Positions 44,247 through 53,703 are shown, numbered from the stretch's first letter. The stretch: DNA of 64,000 bases from Paraburkholderia sacchari (GCF_000785435.2 NZ_JTDB02000018.1:1-64000), one strand, 5' to 3'. A program made the numbers and translations. The notes: generated from the sequence alone by a model not told the origin.

Positions 44247-44663
44247 TTACGTCTCCTCCCGAAGTCTCGCCTTGATCTCGCGCACATGCTTTCGCGCGTC
44301 GTCATGAGCGAGCATTTCCCGCCTCAGCATGGTCATCGTTTGGCCACGCTCGGCCACCGCTCGGGCGAGTCCCGCCTGCGCCTTCGCCTGCGCCTCATTC
44401 AGTTGAGTGTCCCGCAGCCGATGCTGGACGAGTGCTCCACGCCACAATTGGGCATCGGCGTTGCCATGTGCGCAGCGCGCGAGCAGATGCGCGCGCTGCG
44501 CGCCGTGATGCGCGAGCTGGCTCTTGCGCGCTTCTAGTTCGGTGTGCGCCGCGTCCACGACGCGTTGCGCGCTGGCAAGCGCGACTTCGCGGCGCCGGAC
44601 TCGCAGCGCCCGCACGCGAGCGATCATTGCCCAGCGCCGCGCTTCGTCCCGAAATGCGTTCAT
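44247..44663 (-). CDS. sctO: T3SS central stalk protein SctO
   Basis: A 138-residue, almost wholly helical, Arg/Ala-rich protein (RRREVALASAQRVVDAAHTE, LRREMLAHDDARKHVREIKA), the antiparallel coiled coil expected for SctO/YscO/FliJ, which sits in the ATPase ring. It overlaps the sctN stop by ATGA, the usual position for the stalk gene. It is the last gene of the cluster. Confidence 0.85.
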   Translation of the reverse strand: MNAFRDEARRWAMIARVRALRVRRREVALASAQRVVDAAHTELEARKSQLAHHGAQRAHLLARCAHGNADAQLWRGALVQHRLRDTQLNEAQAKAQAGLARAVAERGQTMTMLRREMLAHDDARKHVREIKARLREET

Positions 44664-46000
44664 GGTGCCTTAGCCGGGGCCGTGCATAGGGTCTGCAGTG
44701 CGGTCAGCGTTTCGTCGTAGCGGGCGTAAGCGCTGGCGGGCTGACGCAGAAATTGCACGATGGCGGGATGCATGTCGATTGCGCGATCGCTTCTCGTGTC
44801 GTTGCCGCGGCGGTATTCGCCGATCTGGAGCAGTAGTTCGGCATCCTGATAGCGCGCGAGCCATTCGCGTATCATCTGGGCGTGCGCTTGATGGTCGGGG
44901 TGAGCGACGCGTGGCATGAGCCGGCTCTTGCTGCTCAATACATCGATGGCGGGATAGTGCCCCGCGCCGCCCAGGCGCGACGAAAGTTGGATATGGCCGT
45001 CGAGCAGCGAGCGGGCCTCTTCCACGATCGGGTCCGATAGATCTTCATCTTCGGCAAGGACCGTGAAGAAGGCCGTAACGCTGCCCGCGCCGGTGAGTCC
45101 GCCCATTTCGATCAGTTGAGGCAACTCGGCAAACACGCGCGGCGGGTAGCCCCGGCGCACCGGCGGCTCGCCCACGGCCAGCCCGACTTCGCGCAGCGCG
45201 CGCGCGTATCGTGTGAGCGAATCGAACAGCAGCAGCACATGCTGTCCCGCATTGCGCAGACCGGATGCGATCTCGCATGCGAGTCGCGAGGCCCGGATGC
45301 GCTCCGCGGCGGGCCGGTCGGATGTCGATGCGATCACGACCGCGCGCTGGCGCCGCTCGTGCAAATGATCGTGTACGAACTCGGCCACTTCCCGCCCGCG
45401 CTCGCCTATCAGCGCGATCACGACCGTGTCGGCCTGCGCGCCGTTTGCGATCATGCCCATCAGCGTGCTCTTGCCGCCGCCGGCAGTGGCAAAGATGCCG
45501 ACGCGTTGACCGATGCCGCACGTGAGCAGTCCGTCGATTGCCCTGACGCCGGTGACAAAAGGTTGTGTGATCAACGGTCTGGACAGCGGGTTGATCGACG
45601 GCGGAGCGGCACGGGCGTGCGGATCGCGGGCGGGCGGCGGCAGTCCATCCAGCGGGTTGCCGAGTCCGTCCAGTATGCGTCCCGGCAAGGCGAGCGGGTC
45701 GAGCCGCTGCCAGTCGAGTCCGCAGCCCTCCACGCGCGTAATGTCGGAAAGACCGACCACACCCGCGAGCGGCATGATGAGCGCGCCGTCCTGAGCGAAG
45801 CCCACGACTTCTCCCGGCTGTTCTTCGAGCGTGTCGGGGCGCACGAGCCGCACCCGTTCGCCGATGCGCAACGATGCGCCCACGGCGCGGACCAGCACGC
45901 CGCGCGCCTCGACCACACGGCCGCCATGCAAGGTTGCCGCGCTCAGTAGCGACTCGCTCTCTTCGGTTACTGCCTGGTTCGGATCGAATCGAAGGGTCAT
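44660..46000 (-). CDS. sctN: T3SS ATPase SctN
   Basis: A 446-residue F1-beta-like ATPase that powers unfolding and chaperone release. Walker A GIFATAGGGKSTLMGMIANG, Walker B VLLLFDSLTRYARALREVGL, catalytic GERGREVAEFVHDHL, and GGLTGAGSVTAFFTVLAEDE are intact. The ATG overlaps the sctV stop. Confidence 0.96.
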   Translation of the reverse strand: MTLRFDPNQAVTEESESLLSAATLHGGRVVEARGVLVRAVGASLRIGERVRLVRPDTLEEQPGEVVGFAQDGALIMPLAGVVGLSDITRVEGCGLDWQRLDPLALPGRILDGLGNPLDGLPPPARDPHARAAPPSINPLSRPLITQPFVTGVRAIDGLLTCGIGQRVGIFATAGGGKSTLMGMIANGAQADTVVIALIGERGREVAEFVHDHLHERRQRAVVIASTSDRPAAERIRASRLACEIASGLRNAGQHVLLLFDSLTRYARALREVGLAVGEPPVRRGYPPRVFAELPQLIEMGGLTGAGSVTAFFTVLAEDEDLSDPIVEEARSLLDGHIQLSSRLGGAGHYPAIDVLSSKSRLMPRVAHPDHQAHAQMIREWLARYQDAELLLQIGEYRRGNDTRSDRAIDMHPAIVQFLRQPASAYARYDETLTALQTLCTAPAKAP

Positions 46001-48072
46001 GGCTTGGCGAATGTGGCGATGGTGCGAATGCGGTAGACATTGCGCGGAATTTCCTCGATGGCGAGGACTTCAGCGCGAATGCCCAGGGTGTGCAATATAT
46101 GCGCGAGATGCGGGCGCAGCGTCGCACTGGTTAGCAGCAGACGGGCGGGCTGCGCCGGGTCGGTGAGCGCGCGCCGCAACGCATCGAGCTGGCTGTAATC
46201 GAGCGAACAATGCGGCTCGCCGTTGGGGCCGTGCTGAATGCGCGCTTCGAGCTCGGTTTCCCACTCCGGGGCGAGCACGCCCGTGCGAATCTCCCATGTG
46301 CTCAGGTCGGCATAGGCGCGAACGAGTTGAGGTCCGAGCTCGATGCGGCATTCCCGGACCATGCGGTCCATCGTGCGTTCCTTGTCGGGGATGCGCAAGA
46401 TGGCTTCCAGAATGCCGCGCAGATTGCGGATCGATATGCGGTTCGTGAGGAGTTCGCGCAGAACCGCGGCGAGCTGCACCGTCGTGATGCGATGCTCGAT
46501 CTGCGCGGCCAGTTCGCGGAATTCGCCCGAGATGCGGGTAAGCAGGAAGCGCGCCTCCTGAGTTCCCATCAGGCTGCTGACGGAGCGCTCGACCACCTCG
46601 GCGAGATGTAGCGCGAGTGCTTCCTCCGCAGTCGCCGTTGCGAACGTGGTGGCGTCGAGTGCGGCGGCCGTGCCTGACGGGACCCAGACCGACTTCTCGA
46701 ATCCCGGCCGGTAGCCCAGTGTGCCTTCCATCGTCACATTGGCTGCGGGGCCGCTCACCAGTGTATGTTGCGCGACCAGCGTGCCGCTCGCATAGGGCAC
46801 ATTGTCGACATCGAGGATGTAGCGTTCGGCTTCGAGTTTCGGGTCGATGAGCAATGCAAGACCCGGGAACGGCAAACCAAGGCGGACGTTCAGATCGTGC
46901 CGCAAGCCGGTGAGCACGCGATTGAGCGGCTCGGGCTGAATGGCTTCGAAGGCCGACTTGCCGATTCGCAGGCACATCGCCGAACTGGTGCCGAGTTCGG
47001 CGTTTTCCAGCATGCGCGGCACGTGAGGGCTGCCGTCGCGAGCGAACGCAGGCATGGGTATGCCCGCTTCGCTCTGCACTTGCTGGGTGCCGCGCGTGAG
47101 CAGGAGGCCAACTGCGCCAAGCGCGGCAGCGATCAGCGCGAACTGCATATGCGGAAATCCCGGCACGAGCGCGAGCGCTGCGCAGCATAGGGCCGCCATG
47201 AGCAGTGCCTTGGGGTGCAGCGTGAGCTGGTGGTACAGGTCCGTGCCCAGGTCGCTGGCGCCGCCCGCAGGCGACACCCGCGTGACGAGCAGACCAGCGG
47301 CGATGGAGACGACGAGCGAAGGGATCTGCGAGACGAGGCCGTCGCCGATCGTAAGGATCGTATAGACATGCAACGCCTCGCCAAACGGCATGCCGCGCTG
47401 CATGATCCCGATGCTGAGCCCGCCCACGATGTTGACGATCGCCACCACAAAACCCGCGATGGTGTCGCCCTTGACGAACTTCATGGCACCGTCGAGCGAG
47501 CCGTAGAAATAGGTTTCGCGTTCGACTTCGGCGCGCAATTGCGCCGCGCGTTCAGCGTTGATGACGCCGCTGCGCTGGTCGGCGTCGATGCTCATCTGCC
47601 TGCCGGGGATCCCGTCCAGCGTGAAGCGCGCCGCAACTTCCGCGATACGGTCCGCGCCTTTCGCCACCACGATGAACTGGATCGCGCAGAGCACGAGAAA
47701 GACAACTACGCCCACCGCGACGTTGCCGCCCGCGACGAGATCGCCGAATGCGTCGATGATTTTTCCTGCATGCGCATGCACGAGAATCATCTTCGTCGAC
47801 GCAATGGCTAGCGCGAGCCGTAGCAGCGTCGTCATCAGCAGCAACGAAGGGAAGCCCGGCAATTCCGCGGCGCGCGAGACGTAGGTGGTGGCGCACAGCA
47901 TCAAGAAGCTCGCGCCAAAGCTTACACAAATGAAGAAGTCGAGCAGGAACGGCGGGACAGGCAGAATCAGCAGCGCGAGGATGCCGATCAGGCCCAGTCC
48001 AACGGCAATGTTTGCATGACGCTGGAGCAGGGTTGGCAGGCCGGTCAGTAGCGCAAAGGGACGTTGTGTCAT
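45997..48072 (-). CDS. sctV: T3SS export gate SctV
   Basis: A 691-residue FlhA/HrcV-family protein with eight N-terminal membrane helices, the FHIPEP-type loop region (KFVKGDTIAGFVVAIVNIVG), and a cytoplasmic C-terminal domain (about residues 330-690) that forms the nonameric ring. The length is normal. The ATG lies 1 base after the sctU stop, leaving no space for a longer SctU. Confidence 0.96.
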   Translation of the reverse strand: MTQRPFALLTGLPTLLQRHANIAVGLGLIGILALLILPVPPFLLDFFICVSFGASFLMLCATTYVSRAAELPGFPSLLLMTTLLRLALAIASTKMILVHAHAGKIIDAFGDLVAGGNVAVGVVVFLVLCAIQFIVVAKGADRIAEVAARFTLDGIPGRQMSIDADQRSGVINAERAAQLRAEVERETYFYGSLDGAMKFVKGDTIAGFVVAIVNIVGGLSIGIMQRGMPFGEALHVYTILTIGDGLVSQIPSLVVSIAAGLLVTRVSPAGGASDLGTDLYHQLTLHPKALLMAALCCAALALVPGFPHMQFALIAAALGAVGLLLTRGTQQVQSEAGIPMPAFARDGSPHVPRMLENAELGTSSAMCLRIGKSAFEAIQPEPLNRVLTGLRHDLNVRLGLPFPGLALLIDPKLEAERYILDVDNVPYASGTLVAQHTLVSGPAANVTMEGTLGYRPGFEKSVWVPSGTAAALDATTFATATAEEALALHLAEVVERSVSSLMGTQEARFLLTRISGEFRELAAQIEHRITTVQLAAVLRELLTNRISIRNLRGILEAILRIPDKERTMDRMVRECRIELGPQLVRAYADLSTWEIRTGVLAPEWETELEARIQHGPNGEPHCSLDYSQLDALRRALTDPAQPARLLLTSATLRPHLAHILHTLGIRAEVLAIEEIPRNVYRIRTIATFAKP

Positions 48073-48073
48073 C

Positions 48074-48814
48074 TTATCGGTTCAATTGTCGATGGAGAGC
48101 GCGACGACGGCCCTTGACGTGCGGGTCGCCGTTTTCGTCGCGGAATTCGCGCTTGAGCTCTTCCTTGTCCATACGAAGGCGCCGGTTGCGCAATACGCGT
48201 TGAAGCGCATAGTCCCCGGCGGCTGGTGCAATTTGTGAAAGCGCCACGAGTCCGAGCAGGTGCATGCAGGCGTCCGTGGCGAGACCGAGCTGCGCGAGCG
48301 GCGAGAGCGAGTAAGCGGGCGTCGTCAGCCCGATCCAGTTCGCGATCGCTCGCCACGCAATAAAAATCAGGATGACGAACTGAGCGAGCGAGACGCCGGT
48401 GTCGAAAACCATCTTCAGGCCAAAGAGATTCTTGAAACCTTCAACCGGGTTGAGGCGCTTGAAGTCCGGCGCGACGCGCTTGAATGCGATGAGGCCGCGA
48501 GTCTGCGCGAGCTCGGGCAGGATCACCGCCATCGCGCCCATGGCGGTCATCACCAGCGCCGCGCGTCCGGGCTCGGACAGGGCCCCCAGCGCGGCCTTGA
48601 GCTGCCAGTCGAATGAGCGCGTGGCGTCGAGGCTCAGGATCGCGCCCGTCGCGCGCACGCAGGCGCCAAACAGTACAGGCGCTTCGAATGCGAGCAGGAG
48701 CCACCAGAGCAGGCTGCTGATCGCGGTGCTCAAATGCACGCTCTTCGCGATGTCGCCATCGCGTCTTGCGCGCTGCAGGCGCCGGGGTGTGGCCTTTTCT
48801 GTCTTGTCGCTCAT
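48074..48814 (-). CDS. sctU: T3SS export apparatus protein SctU, lacking the autocleavage domain
   Basis: 246 residues with the normal start (SDKTEKATPRRLQRARRDGD), four membrane helices (about 28-50, 80-105, 140-165, 180-205) and the conserved linker LKREFRDENGDPHVKGRRRA. It ends LHRQLNR-stop at 48074, roughly where homologues, about 350 residues long, continue into the cytosolic domain that self-cleaves at N-P-T-H to switch substrates. The sctV ATG follows within 2 bases and the SctV reading is normal there, so no frameshifted tail can be hidden. It overlaps sctT by ATGA. Either this is a reduced SctU, or the missing domain lies elsewhere. Confidence 0.92.
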   Translation of the reverse strand: MSDKTEKATPRRLQRARRDGDIAKSVHLSTAISSLLWWLLLAFEAPVLFGACVRATGAILSLDATRSFDWQLKAALGALSEPGRAALVMTAMGAMAVILPELAQTRGLIAFKRVAPDFKRLNPVEGFKNLFGLKMVFDTGVSLAQFVILIFIAWRAIANWIGLTTPAYSLSPLAQLGLATDACMHLLGLVALSQIAPAAGDYALQRVLRNRRLRMDKEELKREFRDENGDPHVKGRRRALHRQLNR

Positions 48815-49545
48815 GGATGCCAGCCGAGAGTGAGTGCGGAGGCGAGCGTGCGCTCGAGACGCTCGAGCAGCGCGGGCACGCACGCCATCGCGGCGAGCGA
48901 GAGCACCATGGCCTTGACCGAGCGCGCGACCGCGAACGGATTGAGCCGTCGCGCGTGGCGCGAGGCTAGCCCCATCGAGATATCGACGATGATCATGAGC
49001 GCTAGCAGCGGCGCGGCGAGCTGCATGCCGTCAAGGAATGCCGTCGGCAAGCGGGTTTCCGAGAACGTCCGGAACAGGTGTTCGAGTGCGCCCTGAGAGG
49101 CGAGTCCCGGCGGCCAGATCGACCAGGTATCGACGAAGAACCGGCTCACCATGACGAGCCCCTGACCGGTGAAGAACGTCAGCGCTGCAAACTGGGTGAA
49201 CAGCGTTTCGAATAGTGCGGACTCCTGCTGGAAGTTGGGGTCGTAGACCGCGCCGATGCTGTAGCCGCCCTGCTGGTCCAGAATGGCGCCGCCTGCCGCT
49301 GCCACGTGAAAGACGACGCTGAGCAGTAGGCCGATAACGAGACCGGCCAGCGCCTCCATGGCGCAGGCCTGCATCAGGTTTGCGGGCCATCCGGACACCG
49401 CGGGAAACGAAGCGAACGTCAGGACGAGCGGCACGCGCAGTGCGACACCCAGCGCGCCGTCGTTGCCGAACGGAATGAGGCTCACCGCGATGCCGGGGCG
49501 GATCGTGCAGAACGCGAAGCCTGCCAGTTGATCGAAGAAGTTCAT
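48811..49545 (-). CDS. sctT: T3SS export apparatus protein SctT
   Basis: A 244-residue membrane protein from the ATG at 49545. DQQGGYSIGAVYDPNFQQES, ALFETLFTQFAALTFFTGQG and ALMIIVDISMGLASRHARRL are SctT/FliR features. It forms part of the R5S4T1 export gate. The length is slightly short for the family (about 255-270). An open frame extends upstream to 49848 but is the shadow of sctS. Confidence 0.93.
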   Translation of the reverse strand: MNFFDQLAGFAFCTIRPGIAVSLIPFGNDGALGVALRVPLVLTFASFPAVSGWPANLMQACAMEALAGLVIGLLLSVVFHVAAAGGAILDQQGGYSIGAVYDPNFQQESALFETLFTQFAALTFFTGQGLVMVSRFFVDTWSIWPPGLASQGALEHLFRTFSETRLPTAFLDGMQLAAPLLALMIIVDISMGLASRHARRLNPFAVARSVKAMVLSLAAMACVPALLERLERTLASALTLGWHP

Positions 49546-49547
49546 GG

Positions 49548-49823
49548 TCAGTGCGTGCGCCCAACGGCGATCATCGAAAATATCTGCCCGAGGAGGCGCG
49601 CGATTTCGCGATTCGCCCATGGCGCCGCCACCATGAGAACGAGCCCGACGCAGATGATCTTGGCCCCGTACGGCAGGCTCTGGTCCTGAATCTGGGTGAC
49701 GGACTGCACGAGCCCGAGCAGCAGTCCGATGGCGGTCGCGACCGCGAGCATGGGCAGTGACAGCCAGAACACCAGCAACAACGCGCTGCCGGCGAGCGAG
49801 GCGAGGGAAGGCAGGGTATTCAT
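49548..49823 (-). CDS. sctS: T3SS export apparatus protein SctS
   Basis: 91 residues, two membrane hairpin helices: LVFWLSLPMLAVATAIGLLL, LVQSVTQIQDQSLPYGAKII, LVLMVAAPWANREIARLLGQ. Typical FliQ/SctS length and motif. It overlaps sctR by ATGA. Confidence 0.95.
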   Translation of the reverse strand: MNTLPSLASLAGSALLLVFWLSLPMLAVATAIGLLLGLVQSVTQIQDQSLPYGAKIICVGLVLMVAAPWANREIARLLGQIFSMIAVGRTH

Positions 49824-50470
49824 TTCGCGTAACTGAGAATGAGGGCATGCATGAGCTTCGGAATGCCGGAAGCGGCCACGAGCACGAACAGCTTGAGCGG
49901 GATGGACACCGTGCTGGGCGAGAGCATCATCATGCCCATCGCGGTTAGCACGTTCGCCACGATGAGATCAATGACGAGAAATGCGATGTAAAGCAGGAAG
50001 CCGGCCTCGAAGCCGCTGGAAATCTCGCTGATGAGGAATGCGGGCACCAGCAGGGAGAAGTCGGTTTCGTGCGCCTCGCGTTCCGGATCGATGCGCTTTG
50101 CTGCCTCCACGAGGAAGGCGCGCTCCGCAGGACGCGAATGCGTCAGCATGAAATCGCCCAGCGGCTCGCGCACCGCGTCGACCATCTGCGGAATCGGCGG
50201 CAGCGCGCCGCTTTCCATGCGCTCGTCCACCGAGAGCGCACCGCCGATCTTGTGCAGGGTCGGCGCCATGACAACGAGGGTAGCGGCGAGCGCGAGGCCG
50301 GCAATCGCCATATTTCCAGGCGCTTGCTGAACCCCGAGCGCGGAGCGCAGCAGCGTGAGCACGATGCTGAACTTGGTGAACGAGGTGGTCATCACCACGG
50401 CGAGCGGCACGAGGCTCATCATGGAGAACAGCGTGATGAGCTGCAGCTGTCCCGGCTGTGCCGCCGTCAT
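49820..50470 (-). CDS. sctR: T3SS export apparatus protein SctR
   Basis: 216 residues: LITLFSMMSLVPLAVVMTTS, FTKFSIVLTLLRSALGVQQA, LLVPAFLISEISSGFEAGFL, DLIVANVLTAMGMMMLSPST. These are the most conserved SctR/FliP blocks, forming the core of the export gate pore. It overlaps sctQ by ATGA. Confidence 0.96.
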   Translation of the reverse strand: MTAAQPGQLQLITLFSMMSLVPLAVVMTTSFTKFSIVLTLLRSALGVQQAPGNMAIAGLALAATLVVMAPTLHKIGGALSVDERMESGALPPIPQMVDAVREPLGDFMLTHSRPAERAFLVEAAKRIDPEREAHETDFSLLVPAFLISEISSGFEAGFLLYIAFLVIDLIVANVLTAMGMMMLSPSTVSIPLKLFVLVAASGIPKLMHALILSYAK

Positions 50471-51450
50471 GATGCGTTTTCCACGTGAGAAGGATGAACG
50501 ATGCTCGTAATGCGCACGGCGAGCACGTCGTCGACATCGACGAGTTCGCCGTGCGCGAACGGTACCCCCTGGCAGAGCAGCGTCACGGCCCGCTCGCGCA
50601 GTGACAGCTGCAGCGACACCAGCGAGCCGCTGCGCAGACGGCTCAACTCATAGAGCGAGAGGCGCAAGGAGCCGATCATCGCGTCGAATGTGAAAGTCAG
50701 CGCATCGATGGGGATGAACTCGCTGGAGAGTTCGGGTTTGTTGTTTTCTTCTTCCATAAGGGGGCGGTCAACCACGGCGTGATCTCCGGATAGTTTCAAC
50801 AGGATGCGTTGCGCACCGTCGCGTAACGGCACGCGCAGATAGTGGGTGTGGCGATCGAGCACCAATGCGTCGCCGGCGCGGATGCGGCGCACGCGGGAAA
50901 ACGACAGCGTCGGTCCGGCAATACAGACCGGTACGCCGATCATGATTTGACGCGCAAGCGATTGCAGATCGGCACGCATTGACGCGCGAGCGCGCAGCCA
51001 CAGGTCGACGGCCTCGCAGCGAAACGAGAGGCTCGCCATGCGGCCGCTGCGCACGTGCGTGAGCGCGAGGCCGTACGCGTCGGGGTTGGGCGTGGCGTCG
51101 TAGGACACCGCGTTGATTTCCAGCGCGAAGCCAAACGTGCCTTCCAGCGCGCAAAGCCAGTCCTCGCAGGCCTCGGCGATGAGCTGGTGCGCGAGCGGGC
51201 CCGCTTTTGAAATGCTTTGTGCCGTGAGTGCGGGAATCAGCGCGCTGGCGTCGAGATCGAGTTCGAGCGGCGCGCCCGAGGCCGTGCCGTGCAGCCGCAG
51301 CGGATAACGCTGGCGGCAGCGCTCGAAAGCCAGCGTGTAGCGCCGCGCCCCCACATTGACGGACCAGGGCGTGCCGAAACGCAGCGCGGCGATGTTGTGC
51401 CGTTCCGCTTGATCGCGCGTGAAGCGAGGGAGTCCGATGTACGGATTCAT
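50467..51450 (-). CDS. sctQ: T3SS sorting-platform (C-ring) protein SctQ
   Basis: 327 residues from the ATG at 51450 (NPYIGLPRFTRDQAERHNIA). The C-terminal 80 residues are a SpoA domain (LTFTFDAMIGSLRLSLYELS, LRSGSLVSLQLSLRERAVTL, VDVDDVLAVRITSI). A methionine at 50757 could start a C-terminal SctQ-C form, but no Shine-Dalgarno sequence precedes it. It overlaps sctL and sctR. Confidence 0.9.
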   Translation of the reverse strand: MNPYIGLPRFTRDQAERHNIAALRFGTPWSVNVGARRYTLAFERCRQRYPLRLHGTASGAPLELDLDASALIPALTAQSISKAGPLAHQLIAEACEDWLCALEGTFGFALEINAVSYDATPNPDAYGLALTHVRSGRMASLSFRCEAVDLWLRARASMRADLQSLARQIMIGVPVCIAGPTLSFSRVRRIRAGDALVLDRHTHYLRVPLRDGAQRILLKLSGDHAVVDRPLMEEENNKPELSSEFIPIDALTFTFDAMIGSLRLSLYELSRLRSGSLVSLQLSLRERAVTLLCQGVPFAHGELVDVDDVLAVRITSIVHPSHVENAS

Positions 51451-52247
51451 GCGGCACCCTCGAGCTTTGCGGACGAGGCCGGCAAGCGGCGTGTGGATTT
51501 GCGCTTCACGCCTCGCTTTGCCTTGGGGGGCGCGACGACGGTTACGGATTCGCGTGACAGCACGTCGAGCGTGTCGCGCAAGCCATACGCTACGACGTCG
51601 AGTTGCCGCAGGAGCGCGTCGTCCATGCGCGTGTATTCCTTGAGCACGGCGGCGATGGCATCGCGCATGCCGCGCTCCAGCGCGCAAAGCTGGTGGCGCA
51701 GGCCGCCGTCGATCACGCTGCTGTCGGTCTCGACAATGCACGAATTCGCGGGCAGATCGGCGTCGGCGAGCACGCTGACCAGAGAGAGCCCGAATTCCTG
51801 TTCGACCCTGCCGATTGCCCGTCGCGCATCGTCCGCATCGCTTGCGGCGACCCGCACCGAAAGCAGGCGATGTCCGGAGGCGGCCTGCAGGCTGCGGCGT
51901 AGCTGGGTTGTCAGGATGGTGCCGGGCGGCAATTCATCGACGATTTCGGTGATGGCCTTCATAACGATCTGGACGAGCCGTTCCTTGATGTGAGCGAGCA
52001 CGAACGACGCCGCAGCATTGGGGATCACGAGGCCGTGCAATGCCGCCGCGCGGCCGGCAGCGTAGCCTCGTGCGACGGCGCGCCGCCTTGCGCGGCGCGC
52101 ACGCTCGGCAAGCCGTGTCGTTTCCGCTGCCCTGATCTGCATGCTTGCGCGGCGCAATGCCTGCAAGTCTTCGAGTTGGGCGACCTGCTGGCCGCTGATA
52201 AAGCCGTCGGATTCGACGCGCCAGTCGGCCGTGCGCCAGATCAGCAT
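51447..52247 (-). CDS. sctL: T3SS ATPase regulator SctL
   Basis: 266 residues: a helical N-terminus (QVAQLEDLQALRRASMQIRA), then a FliH/YscL-type domain (FVLAHIKERLVQIVMKAITE, IVDELPPGTILTTQLRRSLQ, VSVLADADLPANSCIVETDS, SVIDGGLRHQLCALERG). The Cys-x-V-E-T-D-x-G-x-I-D-A block is seen as SCIVETDSSVIDGGL. The basic C-terminal tail of about 60 residues is longer than usual. It overlaps sctK and sctQ. Confidence 0.9.
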   Translation of the reverse strand: MLIWRTADWRVESDGFISGQQVAQLEDLQALRRASMQIRAAETTRLAERARRARRRAVARGYAAGRAAALHGLVIPNAAASFVLAHIKERLVQIVMKAITEIVDELPPGTILTTQLRRSLQAASGHRLLSVRVAASDADDARRAIGRVEQEFGLSLVSVLADADLPANSCIVETDSSVIDGGLRHQLCALERGMRDAIAAVLKEYTRMDDALLRQLDVVAYGLRDTLDVLSRESVTVVAPPKAKRGVKRKSTRRLPASSAKLEGAA

Positions 52248-52822
52248 GGCGTCCTCCTTGCGTGCAGCAGATCCAATGCGTCCTCGATCAGTTTGAGTGC
52301 GTCCTGCTGTGAGACGGCGGGCAATCGCCATTGAACGGCGGTCTGGCCATACTGGCGTGGCAGCCGCAATTGCAGCCACAGACGCTCCGGCGCACTGGAG
52401 GTCGCGCGCAGTGCGAGTGCGAGCCCGGCCATGGTCAGCGCATGGCGGCTGAAGCAATCGATGGGCGTATCCAGTCGCAGATCGGGTTGTTCGCCGCGCG
52501 CGTGCCGCTGAAATTGCGCAATCGAAGGCAGACCCGTTGAGCGCGAGAATTGTTCGCGCGCGCTCGAGGCAACCACGAGTCGCAGCGTGCGTGCGCTGGC
52601 CAGCGCCCCGCACAGACGCATCAGGCGCGCACAGGCCGGGCGGGCGAGCGGCGCGGCAAACCACGGCAGCGGGGTTGCGCCCATGCCGGCGAGTTGCGGG
52701 TACCGGCTGAGCAATTGAACGGAGGCCGCGGCGCGTGCGCGTTCGCTGCGCACAGGCGACGTTTTGTCGAGCCAGCTAGGGTGCGCCCAGTCGGCGATCA
52801 AAAGTATCGAGTAGGGGTTCAA
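52241..52822 (-). CDS. sctK: Probable T3SS sorting-platform protein SctK
   Basis: 193 residues using a TTG start at 52822, in the overlap TTGA with the sctJ stop and with AGGAG upstream; a longer frame upstream is a shadow of sctJ. The protein is poorly conserved, as SctK proteins are, but lies exactly between sctJ and sctL and has an Arg/Leu/Ala-rich helical sequence (ARLMRLCGALASARTLRLVV, DALKLIEDALDLLH). Identity rests mainly on position. Confidence 0.7.
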   Translation of the reverse strand: MNPYSILLIADWAHPSWLDKTSPVRSERARAAASVQLLSRYPQLAGMGATPLPWFAAPLARPACARLMRLCGALASARTLRLVVASSAREQFSRSTGLPSIAQFQRHARGEQPDLRLDTPIDCFSRHALTMAGLALALRATSSAPERLWLQLRLPRQYGQTAVQWRLPAVSQQDALKLIEDALDLLHARRTPC

Positions 52823-53703
52823 GAGCGCTCTCCTGGGGAAGCAGGTTTGGCCGGCTTGTCGGCGCTGCGGGTTTCCCGCGTACCGGCTCCTGATTTGCCG
52901 GTACTGGACGGCCCCGGCTGGGGTTGAAGATTGTGTTTCCCGCGGCGCCGAAAGAGCGTGATGCCGGTGAATTTGGGGAAGGCGCGCAGACCCGAGTCCC
53001 ATACCCAGACCGAGACGAGCAGGATCATCCCCATGACCGTGAGGGCGATGAGCGTAAGCGTTGTGTTATCGCGCGCAGCATCGGCGCCCAGCCCGCATCT
53101 GCCGGTTTGCGCGCAGATTTCGGCCGGCGTGAGCACCGGAGTTACCGGAACGAGCGTGACGTACACGCGATCGGTCGTTAGCCCTTCGACGGCGCCTGCG
53201 ACGAGCGTGCGAATCTTCTCGCGCATGGCTTCCATGTTGGAGTCGCTGCGGTAGCGCAACAACACCGAGGCGCTGGGCGACGCAGTCGGCCCGCTCAACG
53301 GATCGTGCGGAGGATCGACGACGTGTACGCGTGCGATGAGCACACCGTCGATTTTTTCGAGCGTTTCCGCCAGTTCCTGAGTGATACCGTATACGTAACG
53401 TACGTGATCTTCATCAGGACTGGAAATTAATCCTTCGCGCTTGAAGAGCTCCCCGAGGTTGGCATGACCGCCGCGTGGAAGCGCATAGGCGCCCGTGAGT
53501 TCCGTGGCGACAACGGCGTTGCTGCTGTCGACGGAGACGGTCCACGTCTTGTCGGCGCCACGCTCCTTGGACCCGTCGATGCCATGATGGCTGAGCACCG
53601 CAACGATGCGGTTGGCCTGATCTTCGTCGAGCCCTTCGAATAGCGAAGTCTTGCACGCCGTGAGCAGGAGGAGTGGCAGGAGGTAGAGCAGGCGGCGCAT
53701 CAT
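52819..53703 (-). CDS. sctJ: T3SS inner-ring lipoprotein SctJ
   Basis: 294 residues; lipobox LLTAC with cysteine 17, then YscJ/FliF ring-building domains (LFEGLDEDQANRIVAVLSHH, LFKREGLISSPDEDHVRYVY, RVHVVDPPHDPLSGPTASPS, ASVLLRY), one membrane helix (about 219-241) and a cytoplasmic tail rich in K, P, S and G. It overlaps sctI by ATGA. Confidence 0.95.
   Translation of the reverse strand: MMRRLLYLLPLLLLTACKTSLFEGLDEDQANRIVAVLSHHGIDGSKERGADKTWTVSVDSSNAVVATELTGAYALPRGGHANLGELFKREGLISSPDEDHVRYVYGITQELAETLEKIDGVLIARVHVVDPPHDPLSGPTASPSASVLLRYRSDSNMEAMREKIRTLVAGAVEGLTTDRVYVTLVPVTPVLTPAEICAQTGRCGLGADAARDNTTLTLIALTVMGMILLVSVWVWDSGLRAFPKFTGITLFRRRGKHNLQPQPGPSSTGKSGAGTRETRSADKPAKPASPGERS

Noticed and set aside
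48000..48080. A frameshift hiding the SctU C-terminal domain
   Set aside because: The DNA after the sctU stop is the normal start of sctV, so no SctU tail is present in any frame.
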